Assembly: GCA_017461285.1 (NCBI GenBank)
Contig: JAFTYS010000004.1
Coordinates: 1-29,002 of the forward strand
Source of the DNA: Bacteroidales bacterium
GTDB taxonomy: Bacteria > Bacteroidota > Bacteroidia > Bacteroidales > UBA932
Direction: 5' to 3'
DNA: 29,002 bases
The position numbers were made by a program, and so were the translations under genes. A model generated the notes under the pieces. That model did no database searches, was not told the DNA's origin, and saw nothing but the letters and a program-made list of their open reading frames with translations. Positions 7,724-14,051 of this stretch are shown here, piece by piece (position 1 is the stretch's first letter; every line of letters starts with the position of its first letter).

Positions 7724-9487
7724 TTACTTGACTTCTATCGTCTTGCCATGTTTTTCAGCTACGACTGCCTTCCAGGTTTCAGTATATCCCGGCTGTGATA
7801 TCTTTGCAGGGATGCAGTCGGTATGTTCGTTTGTCACGAATGTTCCGTCCTCGTTCTGCGCCTTCACGTTGCCGTCGATGTACTTGACGAGAAGGAGCTG
7901 CTCGAGAGCGACCCATTTGTCGAATATCTTCTGTGCATTCTCTACAGAAAACTCTGTCAGATATGTGCGCACAGCTGCGTATGGGTCCACAGTCTTACGT
8001 GCCTTGTCGTTGCGGCGGATCTGTCTGCGCGGCTTCTTGTCGGCAGCCTTGTAGATTTCGAGCGCCTCTGCGTCAGCGGCTGCAACAGCCTCCATCATCC
8101 CGTTCTCCCATGCGTCGATCTCTGCGTCAACGGTCGGGAACATGATGTTGTATGCCTTGTAGCATGCGTTTGCGACGCGGTTGGTCATCCAGAATGCGGA
8201 TGTAGGTGAATATGTTATCATGTTTCCGTTACCTACGCGGAAGCATTCAGGAATTTCATATGTCGAAGTGTAGATAGGGGTGAGATATGATGTCGCTGCA
8301 TCGTCGCATCCGAACCAGTTCACGCCTCCGATCTCGTCAGGAAGCCATCCTCTTGACTGTCCCACGAACCAGAAACCTGTCTGCTGGGTCGCTATCGCCC
8401 TTTCGTTGACGTATTCCTTTCCGTCCACTTCGAATCCCATAGGCCTCCAGCGGTATGGAAGGGCGTTTCCGCCTGCTCCGATGTCCTGGGTCATGTCCAT
8501 AGGAGTGCCTTCATAGTGGTCGCGCATCACGTCAGCGACGTTCTTTACGCTGATCTTGCGAGACGGCTTCACGAAGAGAGGGAACCTCTTGGTCTTGTCC
8601 CAGCCCATCGCGTAGTCGATATAGTCGTATGCATCCTTGGTAACCACGTTTCCGTTCTCGTCTTCGAAGGTGAACTTGCCGTCGCAGAGGATGTTGAATG
8701 CGGCCCATGCGCGGGCTTCGCAGCCTCTCATGCCGCTGAAATCGAGCGGAGCATATGCGTCGCAGAAGCTGAATTCCTTGTCCTCACCGCTGAAGTAGCC
8801 CTTCTCGCGTGCGAATGTGATCACGTCAGGGGCGTACATGCAGTTCTCAGGGTCATCGAGTGGGAAGGTGCTGATGCGGGCCTGGTTTGCATGGGCGCAG
8901 ATGTATCCGTCAGGCACGCGGCGTGCCACCCATACTATGCCCTTGTTGTCCGGACCCTTTCCGATCAGGTCCATGACCCATACTTCCTCTGTGTCTGCGA
9001 TCGAGAACGATTCACCGCTCGAGTAGTATCCGTATGTGTTCGCAAGGTCCACGACCACCTTGATTGCTTCGCGTGCGGTCTTCGCTCTTTCGAGGGCCAC
9101 GTAGATGAGCGAGCCGTAGTCCATGATGCCTTTCGGATCCTCAAGCTCCGGACGTCCGCCGTATGTGGTCTCCGCGATTATGAGCTGATGCTCGTTCATG
9201 TTGCCGACCCTCTGGTATGTCCTTGCCACCTGAGGGATGTATCCGAGGAACTTGCCTGTGTCCCATTCGTTGATCTGGCGCATGTCGCCGCTTTTCCATA
9301 CTCCGGCAGGAGCATAGTAAAGCTCGCCGTAGAGCTGGTGCGAATCCGCTGCGTATGAAACCATGTTGGAGCCGTCTGTGCTGGCACCTTTTGTCACGAG
9401 CACATTCGTGCAGGCATGGCTTTCAAAGCTGGCGAGGCCTGCGGCCGCCATGACCGAAAGGATGATTGCTGTAGAAAGTCTTCTCAT
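7724..9487 (-). CDS. C69-family dipeptidase (PepD-like), secreted
   Basis: The protein has 587 residues. C69 peptidases are N-terminal nucleophile hydrolases that cleave dipeptides. A signal peptide (residues 1-25, ending ESHA) is followed directly by CTNVLVTKGAS. Cys26 would become the N-terminal nucleophile after cleavage, a hallmark of this family when exported. Further family features are DGSNMVSYAADSH, AETTYGGRPEL, GESFSIADTEEVWVMDLIG and CAHANQARI. Export to the periplasm is inferred from the signal peptide. It heads a minus-strand set with the 4Fe-4S and S46 genes. With the S46 enzyme, which releases dipeptides, it makes a plausible peptide-degrading pair. A promoter candidate lies at 9541-9548. 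Confidence 0.92.
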   Translation of the reverse strand: MRRLSTAIILSVMAAAGLASFESHACTNVLVTKGASTDGSNMVSYAADSHQLYGELYYAPAGVWKSGDMRQINEWDTGKFLGYIPQVARTYQRVGNMNEHQLIIAETTYGGRPELEDPKGIMDYGSLIYVALERAKTAREAIKVVVDLANTYGYYSSGESFSIADTEEVWVMDLIGKGPDNKGIVWVARRVPDGYICAHANQARISTFPLDDPENCMYAPDVITFAREKGYFSGEDKEFSFCDAYAPLDFSGMRGCEARAWAAFNILCDGKFTFEDENGNVVTKDAYDYIDYAMGWDKTKRFPLFVKPSRKISVKNVADVMRDHYEGTPMDMTQDIGAGGNALPYRWRPMGFEVDGKEYVNERAIATQQTGFWFVGQSRGWLPDEIGGVNWFGCDDAATSYLTPIYTSTYEIPECFRVGNGNMITYSPTSAFWMTNRVANACYKAYNIMFPTVDAEIDAWENGMMEAVAAADAEALEIYKAADKKPRRQIRRNDKARKTVDPYAAVRTYLTEFSVENAQKIFDKWVALEQLLLVKYIDGNVKAQNEDGTFVTNEHTDCIPAKISQPGYTETWKAVVAEKHGKTIEVK

Positions 9488-9518
9488 TTTGTACTTTTAT
9501 TATAATTAATTACTTTTG
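9488..9518 (+). promoter_or_regulatory. Bacteroidota-type promoter for the small secreted protein gene
   Basis: TTTG at 9488-9491 is followed after 19 bp by TACTTTTG at 9511-9518. This matches the Bacteroidota consensus TTTG-N(about 19)-TAnnTTTG exactly in both boxes. Transcription would start near 9525, giving a leader of about 40 bases to the ATG at 9567. Confidence 0.65.
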
Positions 9519-9540
9519 TGTCGTTTTTTGCGATATTATG

Positions 9541-9548
9541 CAAAACTA
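9541..9548 (-). promoter_or_regulatory. Candidate -7 box for the C69 dipeptidase gene
   Basis: On the minus strand these bases read TAGTTTTG, matching TAnnTTTG. A TTTC about 20 bp upstream on that strand is an imperfect -33 box. The leader to the ATG at 9487 would be about 50 bases. It overlaps the divergent leader of the plus-strand gene, so the two promoters may interfere. Confidence 0.45.
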
Positions 9549-9566
9549 TAAAAATTTTCGCTAGTT

Positions 9567-9977
9567 ATGAAATTGAAATCGATTGTTCTGCTATCTTTTG
9601 CGCTTCTGGCGTCAATGGTTTCTGGCGTGAAGGCTTCAGCCCAGCAGAATCAGGGTCCCGATATCTACGAGCAGGTGCAGGCCGAGACAGACAGGCTCCA
9701 GAGGGTGCTAGACCTGGAAGACTGGCAGGCCTTCTACGTGGACTCCACACTGACGCATGACTTTACCGCGATGATGGCCGAATACGAGAAGCTTCAGGGC
9801 TCGAAGGTGACGAATACGTCCATGTATCAGGCGGTCCAGGACAAATGGATGGACCAGATCGACGCGACATACAGGAAGATATTCACTGACGACCAGTGGA
9901 AGGCATATCTTAAGGCAGGTGCAGGCAGGCTGATCAAGGCGCGCGAAAAGCGCAAGGCCAAGGCTGCAGGAAATTAA
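9567..9977 (+). CDS. Small secreted protein of unknown function
   Basis: The protein has 136 residues and I do not recognise a named family. Residues 1-25 form a signal peptide (MKLKSIVLLSFALLASMVSG, then VKASA). The mature part is helical and highly charged, with no Cys. It has LQRVLDLEDWQAFYVDSTL and a basic C terminus (GRLIKAREKRKAK). The phrase IFTDDQWKAYLKAGAGRLIK resembles the DxQ-type helices of small periplasmic Spy/LTxxQ-like proteins, but only loosely. A periplasmic location is inferred. It is transcribed away from the C69 gene from a good promoter and is followed by a hairpin repeat. Confidence 0.8.
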   Translation: MKLKSIVLLSFALLASMVSGVKASAQQNQGPDIYEQVQAETDRLQRVLDLEDWQAFYVDSTLTHDFTAMMAEYEKLQGSKVTNTSMYQAVQDKWMDQIDATYRKIFTDDQWKAYLKAGAGRLIKAREKRKAKAAGN

Positions 9978-9981
9978 TGTT

Positions 9982-10007
9982 GTCATTCCCGGCCCGACCG
10001 GGAATCT
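9982..10007 (+). repeat. 26-bp hairpin repeat, possible terminator
   Basis: ATTCCCGG (9985-9992) pairs perfectly with CCGGGAAT (9998-10005) around a 5-base loop. The 26-bp unit begins GTCATTCCC and ends GGGAATCT, the same outer frame as 1051-1076 and 7697-7722. It begins 4 bases after the stop of the small secreted protein gene. It could slow transcription, but A residues rather than T residues follow, so strong termination is doubtful. The A-rich tail (AAAAAAGGA) may serve as the ribosome site of the next gene. Confidence 0.6.
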
Positions 10008-10018
10008 AAAAAAGGATT

Positions 10019-10498
10019 ATGGATTTTTTAGAAGTAATAGAGAAAAGGCATAGTGTCAGGAAATATTCCGACAGGCCTGTGGAAAAGGAAGTGCTGGATG
10101 CGATAGTGAAGGTCGCCCAGACAGCTCCTTCTTCAAGAAACAGCAGGAGTTCCGCATTCATGATCGTTGAGGACCACGACACTCTTGAGGCCCTTTCGCA
10201 GATGCGTGACTATGGTTCTGGCCTTCTTGCCGGCGCCCAGGCTGCCATCGTAGTGATGGGTGACGAGACAAAGACCGACCTCTGGGTGGACAACTGCGCG
10301 ATTTCAGCGACATTCATCCAGCTGGCGGTTACGGCGATGGACCTGGTGAGCTGCTGGGTACACTGCAACGGGCGTCCGCGTCTGAAGGACGAGCCGGACG
10401 GAGCAAAGGCAGAGGACTATGTAGCCGGGCTTCTCGGCATCAAGGAAGGCCTCAGGCCATACTGCGTGATCGCCATCGGCTATCCTGTGGAATCTTAA
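10019..10498 (+). CDS. Nitroreductase-family flavoprotein
   Basis: The protein has 159 residues, a short member of the FMN-dependent NAD(P)H nitroreductase family. The FMN-phosphate motif is at the N terminus (EKRHSVRKYSDRPV, about residues 8-21), followed by APSSRNSRSSAF. Central helices (NCAISATFIQLAVTAMDLVS) correspond to the dimer core. It ends YCVIAIGYPVES, the usual IGYP strand near the C terminus. The C-terminal extension of longer members is absent. The physiological substrate cannot be told from sequence. AAGGA just before the ATG is an unusually good ribosome site for this window. The pheS gene begins 27 bp later. Confidence 0.88.
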   Translation: MDFLEVIEKRHSVRKYSDRPVEKEVLDAIVKVAQTAPSSRNSRSSAFMIVEDHDTLEALSQMRDYGSGLLAGAQAAIVVMGDETKTDLWVDNCAISATFIQLAVTAMDLVSCWVHCNGRPRLKDEPDGAKAEDYVAGLLGIKEGLRPYCVIAIGYPVES

Positions 10499-10525
10499 CG
10501 ATAGAAATTATAAAGTGAATTAAAT

Positions 10526-11551
10526 ATGAGAGAACGTATTGAAGCCCTTATGGCTGAAATAGAGGCCCTGTCGTGCAAGACAGAGCAGGAGATAGAAGAG
10601 GCGCGTGTGCGCCTTCTTGGAAAGAAGGGTTCCGTGACTGCCCTTTTCGAAGAGTTCAGGATAGTGGCTCCGGAGCTCAAGAGGGAGTACGGACAGAAGC
10701 TGAACGTACTTAAGAATGCAGCTGCCGCAAAGATAGAGGCGCTCAGAGAGGCTGCGGCCGAGGCTCCTGCCTCAGGCCCGGCAGCATTCGACTATACAAT
10801 GCCAGGTGACCCTGTATCCCTCGGTTCGCGCCATCCGGTGTCGATAGCACGCGAGGAGATCGTGAGCATCTTCCGCAAGTTCGGATATGATGTGGCTGAA
10901 GGTCCTGAAGTCGAGGACGACTGGCATGTATTCGAGGCGTTGAACTTCCCGCCTGAGCACCCTGCCCGCGAAATGCAGGACACGTTCTTCATCAAGGACA
11001 GCGACAATCCTGTGCTCCTCCGTACCCATACTTCATCAGTGCAGGTACGTGCCATGGAGAAGATGCCGCTTCCTATCCGTATCGTATGCCCGGGCCGTGT
11101 GTTCCGAAACGAGGCTATCTCAGCCCGTGCACACTGCATCTTCCATCAGGTCGAAGGTCTTTACATCGATGAGAACGTGACCTTCGCCGACATGAAACAG
11201 GCCATCCTCCTGTTCGCCCGCGAGATGTTCGGAGCGCAGACGGAGATCCGCATGCGTCCTTCGTACTTCCCGTTCACAGAGCCTTCGGCAGAGGTGGACG
11301 TAAGCTGCAACATCTGCGGCGGAAAAGGCTGCAACATCTGTAAGGGAACCGGCTGGCTCGAGATCATGGGCTGCGGCATGGTGGATCCGAATGTCCTCGA
11401 AGCTTCCGGCATCGACAGCAGGAAGTACAGCGGCTTCGCCTTCGGAATGGGTGTGGAGCGTATCGCCATGCTCAAGTGGCAGGTTCGCGACCTCCGCAAC
11501 TATTTCGAGAACGACCTCCGCTTCCTCAAGGAGTTCGAAACTTCTCTTTAG
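10526..11551 (+). CDS. pheS: Phenylalanyl-tRNA synthetase alpha subunit
   Basis: The protein has 341 residues, the normal length. PheS pairs with PheT to charge tRNA-Phe. The N-terminal coiled-coil arm (about 1-85) is followed by the class II catalytic core. Motif 2 is FRNEAISARAHCIFHQVEG (from residue 193), and motif 3 is GFAFGMGVERIAML near the C terminus. RPSYFPFTEPSAEVDV is also characteristic. A four-Cys insert (C261, C264, C269, C272) resembles a small zinc site, which is also present in Bacillus PheS, so it is not odd. pheT is not nearby, so the subunit genes are split in this genome. The next gene, a PUL regulator, starts 13 bp downstream. Confidence 0.97.
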   Translation: MRERIEALMAEIEALSCKTEQEIEEARVRLLGKKGSVTALFEEFRIVAPELKREYGQKLNVLKNAAAAKIEALREAAAEAPASGPAAFDYTMPGDPVSLGSRHPVSIAREEIVSIFRKFGYDVAEGPEVEDDWHVFEALNFPPEHPAREMQDTFFIKDSDNPVLLRTHTSSVQVRAMEKMPLPIRIVCPGRVFRNEAISARAHCIFHQVEGLYIDENVTFADMKQAILLFAREMFGAQTEIRMRPSYFPFTEPSAEVDVSCNICGGKGCNICKGTGWLEIMGCGMVDPNVLEASGIDSRKYSGFAFGMGVERIAMLKWQVRDLRNYFENDLRFLKEFETSL

Positions 11552-11564
11552 AACATTATATTGA

Positions 11565-12731
11565 ATGCGACTGCTTTTCATCACAGATTTTACCGAGCAG
11601 TTTGCTTACAGGTTTCTGCGTGGCATCTTGAACTACTCACGAAGTACTGAACAGTGGGTGGTCTGCAAGATGCCGCCTGCATATAAGCGCCAGCTTGGCC
11701 TGGAAGAAGTGGTTGCATGGGCAAAGGAATGGCGTGCGGATGTCGTCATCGCCCAGTTCGATCCTGATGACGATGTGACGCTTTTCCGCAAGAACGGGAT
11801 TGTCGCGCTTGCCCAGGACTATATCGTCAAGTTCGATTCCATTCCCAATATCACCGGTGATTATACCTTGACCGGAACCATGGCGGCCGATTATTTCCTT
11901 TCCAAGGGTTTCAAGAACTTCGGATTCTTCGGATATAACGGAGTGTGCTGGTCTGATGAACGTTGCGACGCTTTCCGGCATAGGGTGGAGAAGTCCGTGG
12001 GCAAGGAGAATTTCTATATGTACGACAGGCAGAATATCGACAACATGTGGTATTACGATCAGTCGATACTTTCCGATTGGCTCCAGAGCCTGCCTAAACC
12101 TATCGCCATAATGGCTTGTGATGACAATCAGGGAAACATCCTCCTCCAGGCCTGCGAATTCTGCGGTCTCCATGTGCCTTTCGATGTCGCGATCATCGGG
12201 GTCGACAACGATGAGATCCTTTGCAACATGTCCGATCCGACGATGTCTACGATAAACGTCGACATCGAACGTGGTGGCTCCGACACTGCCGCCATGGTGG
12301 ACAGGATGGTCAAGGATCCTTCTTATATGGGAGAAGACATAGTCCTTAAGCCTCTTGGAGTGATAGAGCGTCTCTCTTCTTCTGTGTTTGCGACAAACGA
12401 CAAGGAAGTCCTCGCCGCCCTCAGGTTCATTCATGCGAATGTGGATTCAAAGATTCAGGTTACTGATGTCTTGAAGAATGTACCTGTTTCCCGCCGTCTG
12501 CTTGAACAGAGGTTCAAGAACATGACCGGCATGACCATATATAATTATATTTCGGTGATGAGGATGGAGCGTTTTGCACAGCTTCTGATATCTTCCAATG
12601 ACCCAATATCCGATATCGCTGCAAGGCTTGATGAATTCGATACCAAGGGTATCTCCCGCCGTTTCAAGGAGTTAAAGGGATGCACCCCTTCAGAATTCAG
12701 AAAGAAACATTTGCGCAAATTGCGAAAATAA
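11565..12731 (+). CDS. XylR-like transcription regulator (LacI-type sensor fused to AraC DNA-binding domain)
   Basis: The protein has 388 residues. Residues 1 to about 275 form a periplasmic-binding-protein-like sugar sensor of the LacI/GalR kind without its own HTH. Landmarks are LLFITDFTEQFAYRFLRGIL, PNITGDYTLTGTMAADYFLS, MACDDNQGNILLQACEFCG, VAIIGVDNDEILCNMSDP and STINVDIERGG. Residues about 277-386 form an AraC-type double HTH (VSRRLLEQRFKNMTGMTIYN, then DPISDIAARL...RRFKELKGCTPSEFRKKH). This matches the XylR architecture, which senses a soluble sugar in the cytoplasm. It lies directly before the GH18 gene and is probably the activator or repressor of the downstream locus. The ligand is unknown. 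It may be partly transcribed from the pheS unit, 13 bp upstream. Confidence 0.9.
   Translation: MRLLFITDFTEQFAYRFLRGILNYSRSTEQWVVCKMPPAYKRQLGLEEVVAWAKEWRADVVIAQFDPDDDVTLFRKNGIVALAQDYIVKFDSIPNITGDYTLTGTMAADYFLSKGFKNFGFFGYNGVCWSDERCDAFRHRVEKSVGKENFYMYDRQNIDNMWYYDQSILSDWLQSLPKPIAIMACDDNQGNILLQACEFCGLHVPFDVAIIGVDNDEILCNMSDPTMSTINVDIERGGSDTAAMVDRMVKDPSYMGEDIVLKPLGVIERLSSSVFATNDKEVLAALRFIHANVDSKIQVTDVLKNVPVSRRLLEQRFKNMTGMTIYNYISVMRMERFAQLLISSNDPISDIAARLDEFDTKGISRRFKELKGCTPSEFRKKHLRKLRK
12709..12720. promoter_or_regulatory. Perfect 12-bp palindrome ATTTGCGCAAAT near the regulator's 3' end
   Basis: This self-complementary dodecamer lies in the last codons of the regulator gene, about 30 bp upstream of the -33 box of the GH18 promoter. 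Related CGCAAA strings follow at 12735-12740. The position suits an activator site, but the bases are also constrained by coding. Regulatory use is inference. Confidence 0.3.
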
Positions 12732-12749
12732 ACACGCAAATTTCCCCTA

Positions 12750-12777
12750 TTGTCGCTTATATGACGGATTATATTTG
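12750..12777 (+). promoter_or_regulatory. Promoter of the GH18-susCD operon
   Basis: TTG at 12750-12752 is followed after 17 bp by TATATTTG at 12770-12777, a full match to TAnnTTTG. Transcription would begin near 12784, leaving a leader of about 25 bases before the GH18 ATG at 12810. No promoter-like gap or terminator is seen between 12810 and 26442, so the next seven genes probably form one transcript. Confidence 0.65.
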
Positions 12778-12808
12778 CAAAAGTAACACTAAAGCAAACT
12801 GATCCGTC
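12763..12808. promoter_or_regulatory. Operator-like inverted repeat flanking the GH18 promoter
   Basis: GACGGAT (12763-12769) directly abuts the -7 box. Its exact complement ATCCGTC (12802-12808) ends one base before the GH18 start codon. The 32-bp gap is about three helical turns. The left arm lies upstream of the predicted start, so the pair cannot form an RNA hairpin. It would have to act as DNA. A 7-bp match over this distance can arise by chance. Confidence 0.3.
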
Positions 12809-12809
12809 C

Positions 12810-14009
12810 ATGAAAAGGATTGTTATTTCTGTAGCATCCGTGCTGTTCTGTACAGTTCTGATGTCTCTGGCATGTTCATGTAAGGAAGATGAGCATGGTT
12901 TTGTCGTTCCTACGCCTGATCCGGACAAGGAACAGGAAAAGGAGGAGAATGGCGGTGATCAGGGAGGTGAAAATCAGAGTCCCGAGGTCGCTTCTTTGTG
13001 CAATCCCGAAGATCTGGGACAGACTCCTATGATCATTGCGTACTATACCGAGAATTCTTCATCTCTTCCGGATCCTTCATGTCTTACCCATATAAATTAT
13101 GCCCACGGCCGCTTTGTCGACAAGGAGACCGGTGACGGCGGTATCTGGATAGAGAAGCCGGAGCTCATGCAGAAGGTCATTGCCCTCAAGGAGAAGAAGC
13201 CGACCCTGAAGGTCCTCCTTATGATAGGCGGATGGGGCGACAAGGCCGACGGATTCAGCCAGATGGCCCGTGATCCGAGAAAGCGTACCCTGTTCTGCCA
13301 GTCATGCAAGGAGCATATAGACAATTATGGTCTTGACGGAATCGACATCGACTGGGAATATCCTACTGCAGGACCTTCCGAGAACGGAAAGCATCCTGAT
13401 GACACAAAGAACTTCAATCTGCTTCTGAAGGAGCTTCGCGAGACTATAGGAAATACGAAGATCATCTCATACGCATCTTCTTCGAACGCAAAATACGTGG
13501 ACTGGAAGACAGCCATGCTCTATATGGATTATGTAAACGTAATGACATATGACATGGGTGATCCTCCATATCATAATGCGCCTCTGTACTATTCGGCGGC
13601 AATTACAAAAAGCCGCAGCGCCGACCAGTCGGTCTCGCTGCATTTCGCCGGAGGCGTTCCTCTTGACAGGCAGGTCCTGGGAGTCCCTTTCTACGGACAT
13701 GGAACCGCTCCGTATGACGATGACGTGAAATACAACAAGATGGACGAGATATTCTCATCAGACAAATATGCCGGAAAGAACATCAGGAAATGGGATGCCA
13801 TAGCCAAGGTTCCTTATCTTGTCGATGAATCCGGCACTTTCCTGCTCGGATACGACGATCCGGAATCAGTAAGATACAAGGGAGAGTACGTGGTGCAGAA
13901 GAAGCTCCTTGGCGCCATGTTCTGGGAATACCGCCACGATGACTCCCAGGGCTCCCTCCGAAAGGCCTTATGCAAGGCCATTTACGGCAAGGAATCCACA
14001 ACGGAATAA
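12810..14009 (+). CDS. GH18 chitinase-like surface lipoprotein
   Basis: The protein has 399 residues. GH18 enzymes hydrolyse beta-1,4 bonds between GlcNAc units with a Glu acid and substrate assistance. The N terminus is a lipoprotein signal with Cys22 or Cys24. CKEDE after Cys24 resembles the acidic surface-export signal of Bacteroidota lipoproteins. An acidic, Pro/Asn/Gly-rich linker follows to about residue 60. The barrel shows LLMIGGWG (strand 3), DGIDIDWEYP (residues 176-185, catalytic E183), MTYDM (Y247) and GAMFWEY near the end. The DGIDIDWEYP form is typical of chitinases, as opposed to the EndoH-like N-glycan enzymes. It is the first gene of the operon, and susC follows after 42 bp. 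Substrate beyond beta-1,4-GlcNAc is uncertain. Confidence 0.92.
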   Translation: MKRIVISVASVLFCTVLMSLACSCKEDEHGFVVPTPDPDKEQEKEENGGDQGGENQSPEVASLCNPEDLGQTPMIIAYYTENSSSLPDPSCLTHINYAHGRFVDKETGDGGIWIEKPELMQKVIALKEKKPTLKVLLMIGGWGDKADGFSQMARDPRKRTLFCQSCKEHIDNYGLDGIDIDWEYPTAGPSENGKHPDDTKNFNLLLKELRETIGNTKIISYASSSNAKYVDWKTAMLYMDYVNVMTYDMGDPPYHNAPLYYSAAITKSRSADQSVSLHFAGGVPLDRQVLGVPFYGHGTAPYDDDVKYNKMDEIFSSDKYAGKNIRKWDAIAKVPYLVDESGTFLLGYDDPESVRYKGEYVVQKKLLGAMFWEYRHDDSQGSLRKALCKAIYGKESTTE

Positions 14010-14051
14010 GACTACAAAACCAAACCACAATAATTCATAACACAAAACACA

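Noticed and set aside
8516..9358. Open 280-codon plus-strand frame opposite the C69 gene
   Set aside because: It is antisense to a clear dipeptidase. Its composition (many Val, His and Cys) is typical of a shadow frame, and it has no recognisable domain.
11306..11342. Four-cysteine zinc-like insert in PheS
   Set aside because: The same insert is present in Bacillus PheS and in many Bacteroidota, so it is not unusual.
14010..14051. Possible separate promoter for susC
   Set aside because: The 42-bp A/C-rich gap holds no TAnnTTTG box. It looks like a translation leader inside the operon.
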